DNA of 64,000 nt, from assembly GCF_027497355.1 (NCBI RefSeq), contig NZ_CP114909.1:3615001-3679000 (forward strand), read 5' to 3'. A model generated the notes under the pieces. It saw only the letters and a program-made list of their open reading frames with translations. It ran no database searches and was not told the origin of the DNA. Made by a program: the position numbers and the translations under genes. This document shows, one piece after another, positions 34,900 through 43,463 of the stretch (positions within the stretch are counted from its first letter, which is position 1; every line of letters begins with the position of its first letter). The stretch is from Micromonospora sp. WMMA1947 (GTDB lineage Bacteria; Actinomycetota; Actinomycetes; Mycobacteriales; Micromonosporaceae).

Positions 34900-35898
34900 T
34901 CACGGGCGCTGAGCCGGGCTCTCGGTCTTCGCCGGGTCCCGCTCGGTGACCGGCTCGACGATCTCGTCGATCGCCTTGAGCAGGTCGGCGTCGAGCTTCA
35001 CGCCCGCCGCCTTCACGTTGTCGTGCACCTGCTCCGGCCGGGACGCGCCGATGATCGCCGAGGAGACGTTCGGGTTCTGCAGCACCCAGGCGACGGCGAG
35101 CTGCGGCATGGTCAGCCCGGCCTGCTCGGCCAGCGGCTTGAGCCGCTGCACCCGGGTCAGCACGTCGTCGGTCATGAACCGGGCGATGAACCCGGCGCCG
35201 GACTTCTCGTCCGTGGCGCGGGAGCCCGCGGGCGGCGGCTGGCCCGGCAGGTACTTGCCGGACAGCACGCCCTGGGCCATCGGCGACCAGACGATCTGGC
35301 CGATGCCCAGCTCCTCGCTGGTGGGGACCACCTCGGTCTCGATGACGCGCCACAGCATCGAGTACTGCGGCTGGTTCGAGATCAGCGGGATGCGCAGCTC
35401 GCGGGCCAGCGCGTGCGCCTCACGCAGCTGGGACGCCTTCCACTCGGAGACGCCGATGTAGTGCGCCTTGCCGGAGCGTACGACGTCGGCGAAGGCCTCC
35501 ATCGTCTCCTCCAGCGGCGTGCTGTAGTCGTAGCGGTGAGCCTGGTAGAGGTCCACGTGGTCGGTCTGCAGGCGGCGCAGCGAGCCGTCGATCGACTCCA
35601 TGATGTGCTTGCGGGACAGACCCCTGTCGTTGCGGCCGGGACCGGTCGGCCAGTAGACCTTGGTGAAGATCTCCAGCCCTTCGCGACGCTCGCCCTTGAG
35701 CGCGCGGCCGAGCACCGACTCGGCGCGGGTGCCCGCGTACACGTCGGCGGTGTCGAAGGTGGTGATGCCGCTGTCGAGGGCGGCGCGGACGCACGCGACC
35801 GCCGCGTCCTCCTCGACCTGCGAGCCGTGGGTGATCCAGTTGCCGTACGAGATCTCGCTGACCATCAGGCCGGAGCGGCCCAGGTGACGGAATTCCAT
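34900..35898 (-). CDS. Aldo/keto reductase, Kv-beta/YajO-type
   Basis: 332 residues. MEFRHLGRSGLMVSEISYGN, ITTFDTADVYAGTRAESVLG with the catalytic Asp and Tyr, Lys in EIFTKVYWPTG, QTDHVDLYQAHRYD, the cofactor-binding SPMAQGVLSGKYLPG and SAIIGASRPEQVHDNVKAAG. This pattern is that of the AKR subfamily containing the voltage-gated potassium channel beta subunits, whose bacterial members are general aldehyde/ketone reductases. The ATG at 35898 is 7 nt downstream of a TAGGGT -10. Confidence 0.92.
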   Translation of the reverse strand: MEFRHLGRSGLMVSEISYGNWITHGSQVEEDAAVACVRAALDSGITTFDTADVYAGTRAESVLGRALKGERREGLEIFTKVYWPTGPGRNDRGLSRKHIMESIDGSLRRLQTDHVDLYQAHRYDYSTPLEETMEAFADVVRSGKAHYIGVSEWKASQLREAHALARELRIPLISNQPQYSMLWRVIETEVVPTSEELGIGQIVWSPMAQGVLSGKYLPGQPPPAGSRATDEKSGAGFIARFMTDDVLTRVQRLKPLAEQAGLTMPQLAVAWVLQNPNVSSAIIGASRPEQVHDNVKAAGVKLDADLLKAIDEIVEPVTERDPAKTESPAQRP

Positions 35899-35905
35899 GC
35901 TCCCG

Positions 35906-35911
35906 ACCCTA
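35906..35911 (-). promoter_or_regulatory. -10 element of the aldo/keto reductase gene (leaderless)
   Basis: Minus-strand TAGGGT is 7 nt from the ATG at 35898. Confidence 0.45.
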
Positions 35912-35968
35912 GACCTGCCCGCTCCCGGACGCCGTCCGGCGCTCCCCGGCGCCGGCGTGAGCCGCAGG

Positions 35969-38900
35969 TCAGAGCACCGGGCTGGCGTCGGCGAGCAGCC
36001 TGTCGATCTCGGCGACCACGGCCGCGCGGCCCGGGTGCACCGGGTCGATCAGCGGCTCGCCGCGCCGGTCCAGCGCGCCCCAGCGGCCCGACTCGGTGGC
36101 GACCAGGAACGCCACCGGGTGCACCACCACCGTCGGGTACGCCGGCGCCACCACCACCCGGCCGCCCCGGTCCACGACACCCCGGCGGCCGGCCAGCTCG
36201 ACCACGGCGAGCCCGTCGGCGGTGAACCCGTCGACCTCGCGCCCGTCCGCGAGCGGTGTGCCGAGACGGTGGTAGCGGGTCGGCACCACCACCTCGCCGG
36301 TGAGGTCCACCGCACCCCAGCCGCCGTTCTGCCGTACCGCCGCCAGGCCGTTGCGGAACGGCCGCGCCTCCTCGTACCCGGGCGGGATCTTCACGATGTT
36401 CATCCGGTCGACGGCCATCCACCGGCCCTTGCCGTCCATCGACACCCAGGACAGCCCGTCCGAGAAGGGCACCACCGAGCGGTAGCCGTTGTTCGCCTCG
36501 ATCAGCGCCGCGCCGGACGTGTCGATCAGCGCCCACCGGGACGCCTCCGGCCGCCGTACCCAGGCCAGGCCCTCGCGGAACGGCTGCGCCTCGGCGTACC
36601 GGTGCGCGATCACCATGTCGCCGTCGGCGTCCGCGTACCCCCAGAGCTGTTGCTCCTCGTCGAACGTCGCCACCGGCGGACGAGGCGTGCCGAGCACCTC
36701 CTCCGGTCGGCGCGGCGGGGGACCGAAACCGTCGGCGGCGGCCCGCTGCGCGACCGCGTCCAGCGCGACCTCGACCCGGGCGTTCAGCTGCGCGTCCTCG
36801 CCGTGACGCAGGTCCAGCGCGCGCTCGAAGTGCAGGCACGCCTCGGTCAGCCGGCCCTGGTCGTAGCAGCACCGTCCGGCGTGCTCGTGCAGCAGCGCGC
36901 GCAGCCGGTCCGGCAGTTCCGGCGAGTTCGCCTCGGCGAACATCCGGTCGGCCTCCGCGTGGTCGCCCCGCCACCGCAGCGCCTCCGCGAGGCGCGCGCG
37001 GGCCAGCGCGGTCCGCCGGAACTCGCCGGTGGCCTCGGCGTACGTGACCGCCAGCCGCGCGTCCCCGAGCGCGTCGTCCAGGTCACCGAGGATCCGGGAC
37101 GCCACCGCGCGCAGGCTCAGCAGCCGGGCCCGGCTGCGATTGTCGAGTGTGGTGTCCAGTTTGCCGGTCAGCCCGTCCCGGATCACCCGCAGCTGCGCCG
37201 GGTCGGGCGCCTGCTCGCGCAGCGTACGCGGATCCAGTTCCCAGCCGACCGCGGCGAGCGCCTGCTCGGGGTCGACCGGAGGCGGCGGCTCGGCGTCCGC
37301 CCCCGGATCCGCGTCGTCGTCGGTTGCGGCTTCGGGGGTACGCCGATCCTGCGCGTCGTCAGCCTGATCGGTGCCGGCCGGGGCGGGCTTGCCGTCGCCG
37401 GTGTGGGCCCGCGTCTCTTGGGCGGGCGTGGCGTCGGCCGCGGTGCCGGTCTGCTCCTCGGTGGATGGTGTGAGCCCGGCGTGGTCGGCGCCGTCGATCG
37501 TCGTCGGTTCCCCGGCCGTGTCCTCGGCGCCGGTTTCCGGTGCCGTCTCGTCTGCGGTGTCCGGTGTGGTGTGCGGTGCCGTCGCGTCGACGGTGGTTCC
37601 TGGTGTCGCGCCGGTGGTGGTTCCTGGTGTCGCGCCGCTGTGCTGCCGGGCTTCGGTGGTGGTTTCCGGCGTCGCGCCGCTGTCCTGGCGGGCTTCGAGG
37701 CAGGCTTCCGATGCCGCGCTGCTGTCCTGGCGGGCTTCGACGGCGACTTCCGGTGTCGTGTCGTCGTCCTGGCGGGCTGCGGCGGCGGTGACATCGTTCG
37801 GAGCGCGCTCCGGGCCGGGACCGGGCCGGTCGGGTGCCGTCGCCACCGCGACCTGCGGCTCGGGATCGGCGGCCGGACTGTCGGGTGCGGTCACGGGGGC
37901 GCCGGCCTCCGCCGTGGTCCGCTCGACCGTCGGGGTGATCTGCGCGTCCACGGATGCGGCCGACGAGCCGGTGGCCGCTGCGGCAACGGCGGATGCGTCC
38001 ACGGTCGATGCGTCCACGGTGGACGGGGAGGCGATCGGCGCCGGCACGATCGGCGCCGGCACGATCGGTGCCGGCGCGGGCGGGGACGGCGCCGGTGCGG
38101 GCGATACGTCGACGGGGCTCGCGGGCCTGCCGAAGCTGCCGGGCGAGGCCGTGTTCGGGTCGGTGGCCGGGGCGGTACCGGCCTTCGGCGCGGTCGGCGT
38201 GCCGTTCGTGATGCCGTCGTCGTCGGCTTGCCGGACGGCGCCGGTTGACGGGGTGGAGTCGATTGACGGTGTGGAGTCGATTGGCGGTGTGGAGCCGGTT
38301 GGCGGGACCGTGCTGGTTGACGGGGTGGAGTCGACTGGCAGGGCGGCGTCGGTGGACGGAGCTGCGGGGAGCGACGAGCTGGCGTCACGCGGCGCGATGG
38401 CGGGAGGTGTCGTGCTCTCCGCGGACGGTGCGGTGGCGGAGGCGCTCCCGTCCGCCGGACGTGATGCGGCGGCGGGGAAGGGCGTGGCGGGGTCGGCAGT
38501 GGACGCCGGCGCCGGACCGGGCACGGCCAGCACGGAGGCGCCGTCCCCCGGCACCGTGGCATCGATTCCCGGCGCCGTCGTCACGGCGTCCGGCGTCTCC
38601 GTTGCCGCTTCCGGCTCGCCGTCGTGGCCCGGCTGAGATCTTGGTACGAAATGGCCCTCAGGGGGGCCGAAATCGTCCAAGATCTCCGGCGGTTCCGGGT
38701 CTCCTGCGGGCCGGGAGGGCTGGAACCATGCCTCGGCGCCGGGGGAGGGCGGAGGTGTCGTCCTCGACGGGCCGCCGTTCTCCGACGGCTCGTCGGCCGG
38801 GCCGGGGGATGTGTCGGCTCCGAGGCGGTCCGCGCCCGGTGTGGGCTGCGGGTTGCGGTCGACGCCGGGACGGGCGATGGCCGTGTCGGACGTGGTTCGG

Positions 38901-41620
38901 GAGCCCTCGGTATCGGGCCGGCTGCCGTCCGAGCGGGACTCGGGCCGGATGACCGCGTCGACTCCGAGGCTGCCGGTTCCCGCGGCGGGAACGTCGACAC
39001 CGGCCTCGGGCCGACCGGTGTCCGCCTGCGGCGTGACCGGGGCACCCGTGCGGGACGTCGTCTCGATGCGCGCGTCGGCACCGTGGACGTCCGTGTCCGG
39101 CGCAGGCGGGGTGCTCGTCCGGGACGCCGCCTCAGCATCGGCCCGGGGACGGTCGGCGTCCGCGCCGGGGACGGGCCGGGCGTCCGTGCCCGCCGTGGGC
39201 CGGGCGTCCGCGTCGGCTGCTGGGCGGCCGGGCGTACCCGGCTGCGGCGCGACGACGGGCCGCTGCGCGGGCTGTGCTTCCGACGTGGCGGCGTGGCTCG
39301 ACGGGCCGACCGGTGGTGGCGCGGCCGGCCGGACCGGGGCAGGACCGGGATAGGTGGGCGGTGCCGGACGAGCCGGCGCGGCCCGTGGCGGCTGGAACGG
39401 CGGCGGACCCTGGCGTTCCTCGACCCGGCCCTGCGCCGGAGCCGGGCGAACGGGCTCCTCGCTGCGCTGCACCGGTCCGCCGGCGACCGGAGCCTGCACA
39501 CCGCCGCTGGATGTGCCGACCACCGGCGCGTCCGACGGCGTCCGGGGCTCGCTGGGCCGCGTCGCCCTGGACTCGTTCGGCGGCGTCGTCCTGGGTTCCG
39601 CCACCGGCACCACCCTGGGCTCGGCCGGTCGCGTCGCCCTGGGCTCGGCCGGCGGCGTCACCCTGGGTTCGGCCGGCCGCGCTGTCCGGTGCTCGTCCGG
39701 GTGGGCAACCGCCTGATCCGGGGCCGCCGGCCGGCGCTCGTCGGGCCGTACCGGCCAGTGCTGCGGCCGGGACTCGGAACGCGCGGCGGCACCGTCGGGC
39801 CGGCGACGGTCCTGCTCCGGTTGCTCCTGGCCGGCCTCCGGGCGGGACGGGGCGGTGGGCGGCCGGATGGCGTGGGCACGTGGGCCGGCGGCATCGGGCT
39901 GGGCGCCCGGACCGGCCGGCCTGACGTCGCGGGCGTCCGGGCGTGCGGAGCCGTCCTGCTCGGGGCGGCGTGCCTCGGGGCGCGGGCCGTCGGCGGGCGC
40001 GGCCGGGTGCCGGGGCGGCATCGGCCGGTCCGCCGGAGGGCGGTACCGCTCGTCGGGCCGGTGCGCGTCGGGTTCGGGCCGGGGGCGGGGCTCGATGATC
40101 GGCCATTCGCCCTGGTGCGGGCGGGGCCGGTCGGCAGGCGGACGCTGCCGGCGCGGGTCGGCACCGGGACGCGGCGGGACGACGGTGTGTGGGTCGGACG
40201 GGTGGGGTCCCTGCACGCCGTACCGGTCGGGTTCGCTCTGCTGCGCGGGTCGCGCGTTCTCGGGCGCCCGGCGCTGGGTCTCGGAGTACGCGGCGGCCTC
40301 GCGGCCCGGCGCACGGTCGTCCCACCGCCCACCGGCCGGCTCGCGCCGGTCCGCAGGGGGACGTGGGCCGGGCTCGCGGCGGCTGTCCCGCCCGGGCTCA
40401 CGCCGGCCGTCGCGGCCCGGCTCGCCCCAGCCGGGTTCACGCCGGCCGTCGCGGCCCGGCCCGCCCCAGCCGGTTTCACGTCGGCCGTCGTGGCTCGGCT
40501 CGTCCCAGCGGGGTTCACGCCGATCCGGCTCGCCCCACCCCGCTGCGGTCCGCTCCGCCGGTGGCACGGCGTCGTCGCGCCGGCCGGTGCCGGGACCGCG
40601 CCGGTCCCGGCCGGGATCAATCGGTGACGGCTCCGGGAACGCACCGCGGCGGCCGTCGGGCAGGGGCTCGCGACGCCCGGCGGGGGAGTGCTGGTCCCGC
40701 CGGGCGTCGGGTGGCGTGCCCCATCGCTCGCCTGCGGCCGCCGGACGGCCGTCAACCGGGGCGCGCCTGCCGTCCTGGCGGTCGGTCCGGTGCGGGGCGG
40801 GGTGCGGGGACTCGTTCGGCTCCGGCATCCAGCCCGGCTGGGCGGTCCGGCGCGGTGCGCCGTCGGGGCGTACCCAGCGCTGGTCGAGCCGCTCCGGCGG
40901 CGGGCCGGGCCGGCGGCCGTCCGCGCCGGGGCCGTCGGAATGCCCACGCCGGTCGTCCGGCGCGGCGGGGCGCTGTCCGGGCCCGGCAGGACCCGTCGGG
41001 TACGCCCCGCGTGGGGTTGCCGGGCTGGTCGGGTACGTGCCGTGCGGCCCGGCCGGGCTGACCGGGTACGCGTCCGGGCGACCGGGCGGCCCGCCCCGGT
41101 GCGCCTCGTGCGGACCCGCCGGGCTGACCGGGTCCGCCCAGCGTGAACCGGCCGGGCTCGTCGGATGCGCGCTCCGTGGACCGGCCGGGCTGACCGGGTA
41201 TGTGCCGTGCGGCCCGGCGGGGCTGACGGGCTCGCCGCCACGCGGCCCGGCGGGGCTGACCGGGTACGTGCCGTGGGGACCGGCCGGGCTGACCGGTTCA
41301 CCGCCACGAGGGGCGGCGGGGCTGACCGGGTACGCGTCGCGTGGGGACGCCGGGCTGACCGGGTAGGCGTCACGCGGGCCCGCCGGACTCACCGGGGGCC
41401 GGGAACCCGCGGGGCTCACCGGGTACGCGTCCACGTCGGGCGCGGGGCTGACCGGGCGCACCTCGGCGCGGCCGACCACGGCGCGGGGGCGCGGCGTCAG
41501 GTTCTCGATGCCGATGTCACCCGGGTAGCGCTGCCCGGGGAACTGCGGCTGCCACTCGTGGGTGGGCTCGGCGGCCCAGGCCGGTTCGGCCGGCTCACGC
41601 CAGCTGCCCCAGCCGCTCAT
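35969..41620 (-). CDS. Giant disordered/TPR-like/WG-repeat protein, 1883 residues
   Basis: The N-terminal ~1400 residues are low-complexity and rich in Pro, Ala, Arg, Thr and Asp. They include tandem YPVSPAGPR-type repeats (about residues 58-215), GWGEPGRDGRREP repeats and RPAEPR-type repeats. A helical TPR-like section follows (about 1470-1630; RARLLSLRAVASRILGDLDD, HEHAGRCCYDQGRLTEACLH). The C-terminal 240 residues hold WG repeats (LWGYADADGDMVIAHRYAEA, GRWMAVDRMN, GGWGAVDLTGEVVVPTRYHR, GRWGALDRRGEPLIDP). No signal peptide or membrane segment is evident. The role is unknown; WG repeats probably form a beta-rich binding surface. ATG 41620 follows GGGAGGGG. A palindromic repeat element is translated in frame at residues 979-995. 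Confidence 0.88.
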   Translation of the reverse strand: MSGWGSWREPAEPAWAAEPTHEWQPQFPGQRYPGDIGIENLTPRPRAVVGRAEVRPVSPAPDVDAYPVSPAGSRPPVSPAGPRDAYPVSPASPRDAYPVSPAAPRGGEPVSPAGPHGTYPVSPAGPRGGEPVSPAGPHGTYPVSPAGPRSAHPTSPAGSRWADPVSPAGPHEAHRGGPPGRPDAYPVSPAGPHGTYPTSPATPRGAYPTGPAGPGQRPAAPDDRRGHSDGPGADGRRPGPPPERLDQRWVRPDGAPRRTAQPGWMPEPNESPHPAPHRTDRQDGRRAPVDGRPAAAGERWGTPPDARRDQHSPAGRREPLPDGRRGAFPEPSPIDPGRDRRGPGTGRRDDAVPPAERTAAGWGEPDRREPRWDEPSHDGRRETGWGGPGRDGRREPGWGEPGRDGRREPGRDSRREPGPRPPADRREPAGGRWDDRAPGREAAAYSETQRRAPENARPAQQSEPDRYGVQGPHPSDPHTVVPPRPGADPRRQRPPADRPRPHQGEWPIIEPRPRPEPDAHRPDERYRPPADRPMPPRHPAAPADGPRPEARRPEQDGSARPDARDVRPAGPGAQPDAAGPRAHAIRPPTAPSRPEAGQEQPEQDRRRPDGAAARSESRPQHWPVRPDERRPAAPDQAVAHPDEHRTARPAEPRVTPPAEPRATRPAEPRVVPVAEPRTTPPNESRATRPSEPRTPSDAPVVGTSSGGVQAPVAGGPVQRSEEPVRPAPAQGRVEERQGPPPFQPPRAAPARPAPPTYPGPAPVRPAAPPPVGPSSHAATSEAQPAQRPVVAPQPGTPGRPAADADARPTAGTDARPVPGADADRPRADAEAASRTSTPPAPDTDVHGADARIETTSRTGAPVTPQADTGRPEAGVDVPAAGTGSLGVDAVIRPESRSDGSRPDTEGSRTTSDTAIARPGVDRNPQPTPGADRLGADTSPGPADEPSENGGPSRTTPPPSPGAEAWFQPSRPAGDPEPPEILDDFGPPEGHFVPRSQPGHDGEPEAATETPDAVTTAPGIDATVPGDGASVLAVPGPAPASTADPATPFPAAASRPADGSASATAPSAESTTPPAIAPRDASSSLPAAPSTDAALPVDSTPSTSTVPPTGSTPPIDSTPSIDSTPSTGAVRQADDDGITNGTPTAPKAGTAPATDPNTASPGSFGRPASPVDVSPAPAPSPPAPAPIVPAPIVPAPIASPSTVDASTVDASAVAAAATGSSAASVDAQITPTVERTTAEAGAPVTAPDSPAADPEPQVAVATAPDRPGPGPERAPNDVTAAAARQDDDTTPEVAVEARQDSSAASEACLEARQDSGATPETTTEARQHSGATPGTTTGATPGTTVDATAPHTTPDTADETAPETGAEDTAGEPTTIDGADHAGLTPSTEEQTGTAADATPAQETRAHTGDGKPAPAGTDQADDAQDRRTPEAATDDDADPGADAEPPPPVDPEQALAAVGWELDPRTLREQAPDPAQLRVIRDGLTGKLDTTLDNRSRARLLSLRAVASRILGDLDDALGDARLAVTYAEATGEFRRTALARARLAEALRWRGDHAEADRMFAEANSPELPDRLRALLHEHAGRCCYDQGRLTEACLHFERALDLRHGEDAQLNARVEVALDAVAQRAAADGFGPPPRRPEEVLGTPRPPVATFDEEQQLWGYADADGDMVIAHRYAEAQPFREGLAWVRRPEASRWALIDTSGAALIEANNGYRSVVPFSDGLSWVSMDGKGRWMAVDRMNIVKIPPGYEEARPFRNGLAAVRQNGGWGAVDLTGEVVVPTRYHRLGTPLADGREVDGFTADGLAVVELAGRRGVVDRGGRVVVAPAYPTVVVHPVAFLVATESGRWGALDRRGEPLIDPVHPGRAAVVAEIDRLLADASPVL
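38635..38686. repeat. 52-bp palindromic element inside the WG-repeat gene
   Basis: The ends GAGATCTTGG and CCAAGATCTC are perfect complements, and an inner GGCCC/GGGCC pair gives an imperfect hairpin. It aligns without gaps to the intergenic element at 56419-56470 (40 of 52 identical). It is read on the minus strand in frame as EILDDFGPPEGHFVPRS (residues 979-995). Eight of these 17 codons (TTG, GAT, CCT, CAT, GTA, CCA, AGA, TCT) are types rare in the surrounding gene. Confidence 0.85.
40985..41445 (-). repeat. Coding tandem repeats (PVSPAG units) in the WG-repeat gene
   Basis: About fourteen degenerate units of 27-48 bp, each encoding (Y/E/H)P(V/T)SPAGPR or close variants. Unit length is always a multiple of three, so variation in copy number keeps the frame. 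Confidence 0.8.
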
Positions 41621-41782
41621 CGGCAACCCCTCCCGCCGCTCGCGCGGGACGGCCCCGGGGCCGGCTCGCGTCGCTCGCTCACGGCGGTGTCACCTCATTG
41701 GAAATTCTCGCGCTGGGGCGCCGGACGTGCCGGTAGAGTCGCCCGGTCCAGCACGTCGTGGCTGCGGAAGGAGGGTAACGGC

Positions 41783-42634
41783 GTGGGCTCGGTCACCGCC
41801 ACTGTGGCAGCACCCACCGGCGCACACGTTACCCCATGGTTTCGGACATTCGGCGCGATCGCGGCGGCCGGGTTCCGGCGGCACGCGACCTACCGGCAGG
41901 CCGCCGTGGCGGGGTTGTGCACCAACACCGTGTTCGGCTTCCTGCGCTGCTACATCTTCCTCGCGGCGGCGGGCGCGACGGGCGTCGTGGCCGGCTACGA
42001 CCGGGCACAGCTCGCCACCTTCGTCTGGGCCGGCCAGGGGCTGCTGGCGGTGATCGCCATCTGGGGCTGGACCGATCTGGCGGACCGGATCCGTACCGGC
42101 GAGGTGGCCGCCGACCTGCTGCGGCCGGTGCACCCGGTGACCAGCTACCTCGCCACCGACCTGGGCCGGGCCGGGTTCGCGTCGCTGGTCCGGCTGGTGC
42201 CGCCGCTGGTGATCGGCCCGTTCTTCTTCGCGGTGTACGTGCCCCGGCACTGGGCAACGGTGCCGCTGTTCCTGCTCTCCGCGCTGCTCGCGGTGGTGGT
42301 CTGCTTCGGCTGCCGCTACCTGGTCAACGCCACCGCGTACTGGCTGCAGGACGTCCGGGGCCCGATGATCCTGTGGACTCTCGGCTCCGGCGTGCTGGCC
42401 GGCCTCTACTTCCCGCTGGGCTTCCTGCCCGGCCCGCTGGAGGCGGTCCTGCGGTACGCCACCCCGTTCCCCAGCATCCTCCAGGTGCCGCTGGACGTGC
42501 TCGTCGAGCGGGAGCCGATGGCCACCGGCCTCACCCTGGTCGGGGTGCAGGCCGTCTGGGCGGTGCTGCTGCTGGCGCTGTGCCGGCTGGTGCAGCGCCG
42601 TGCCGAGCGCCGTCTGGTGGTCCAGGGTGGCTGA
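41783..42634 (+). CDS. ABC-2 type transporter permease (first of two)
   Basis: A 283-residue integral membrane protein with six membrane segments (AAVAGLCTNTVFGFLRCYIF first, ILWTLGSGVLAGLYFPLGFL late). Its features and the gene order permease-permease-ATPase match the uncharacterised ABC exporter family represented by COG4587/COG3694/COG4586. GTG 41783 has GGAAGGAGGG upstream. The second permease start overlaps its stop. The substrate is not known. Divergent from the WG-repeat gene. Confidence 0.85.
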   Translation: MGSVTATVAAPTGAHVTPWFRTFGAIAAAGFRRHATYRQAAVAGLCTNTVFGFLRCYIFLAAAGATGVVAGYDRAQLATFVWAGQGLLAVIAIWGWTDLADRIRTGEVAADLLRPVHPVTSYLATDLGRAGFASLVRLVPPLVIGPFFFAVYVPRHWATVPLFLLSALLAVVVCFGCRYLVNATAYWLQDVRGPMILWTLGSGVLAGLYFPLGFLPGPLEAVLRYATPFPSILQVPLDVLVEREPMATGLTLVGVQAVWAVLLLALCRLVQRRAERRLVVQGG

Positions 42635-43463
42635 GCGCGGCAGCGCGCCCAGGGTGGCTGATCTGGCTGAACTGCGCGCGTACCGGGCGTTGCTCGGTGC
42701 GCAGGCGCGCTCGCAGGCCGCGTACCGCACCTCGTTCGTGGTGGACCTGGTCGGCAACGTGGGCGCCACCGTGTTCGACGTGGTCACCGTCCTGGTGATC
42801 TTCGGCGTGACGCGGGAGCTGGGCGGGTTCACGCTGCGCGAGACGCTCGTCGTGGTCGGCCTGTCGTCGTGCGGCTTCGCCACCGCCGACCTGCTGGTCG
42901 GCAACATCGAACGGCTTCCCCGGTACGTGCGCACCGGCCTCTTCGACGCCGTGCTGGTACGCCCGCTCGGGGCGCTGCCGCAGCTGCTGCTGATGGACCT
43001 GCCGCTGCGCAAGCTGTCCCGGGCCGTGTTCGGGCTGGCGGTGCTGCTGTTCGCGCTGGCCTCGGCCGGCATCGACTGGACACCGGCCCGGGTGGCGCTG
43101 GCAGTCGTCGCGCCGCCGGCGGCAGTGGTCTTCTTCGGCTCGGTCTTCGTGCTGACCGCCACCGTGTCGTTCTACTGGGTCGACTCGGGCGAGCTGGCGA
43201 ACGCGGTCACCTACGGCGGGCGGGACTTCACCTCGTACCCGGTCACCGTGTACGGCGGGTGGTTCCGCGCGCTGTTCGCGTACGGGATGGGGTTCGCCTT
43301 TGTCAGCTACCACCCGGCGCTGGCGTTGCTGGGCCGCGCCGACCCGCTCGGCCTGCCGCAGTGGGCGGGCTGGGCCGCGCCGGGCGTCGCGGTGGTCGCC
43401 GCGGCGCTGGCCGCCCTGGCCTGGCGCGTCGGGGTCCGTCACTACCGGAGTACGGGGTCATGA
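42627..43463 (+). CDS. ABC-2 type transporter permease (second of two)
   Basis: A 278-residue membrane protein with about six membrane segments (VVDLVGNVGATVFDVVTVLV first, APGVAVVAAALAALAWRVGV last). It contains the conserved YVRTGLFDAVLVRPLGALPQ, typical of this permease family. GTG 42627 overlaps the upstream stop. A 13-bp direct repeat (CCAGGGTGGCTGA) at 42622 and 42649 provides a second in-frame GTG at 42654, which could be the true start. The ATPase start overlaps its stop (ATGA). Confidence 0.85.
   Translation: MAERGSAPRVADLAELRAYRALLGAQARSQAAYRTSFVVDLVGNVGATVFDVVTVLVIFGVTRELGGFTLRETLVVVGLSSCGFATADLLVGNIERLPRYVRTGLFDAVLVRPLGALPQLLLMDLPLRKLSRAVFGLAVLLFALASAGIDWTPARVALAVVAPPAAVVFFGSVFVLTATVSFYWVDSGELANAVTYGGRDFTSYPVTVYGGWFRALFAYGMGFAFVSYHPALALLGRADPLGLPQWAGWAAPGVAVVAAALAALAWRVGVRHYRSTGS

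Noticed and set aside
35897..41366. Several long plus-strand frames opposite the WG-repeat gene
   Set aside because: Low-complexity reverse translations; the minus-strand frame has a ribosome-binding site, TPR-like and WG modules at its end.
40985..41445. Possible CRISPR-like array
   Set aside because: Units are codon-level repeats of PVSPAG within a coding frame, with variable spacing in multiples of three and no conserved direct repeat plus unique spacer pattern.
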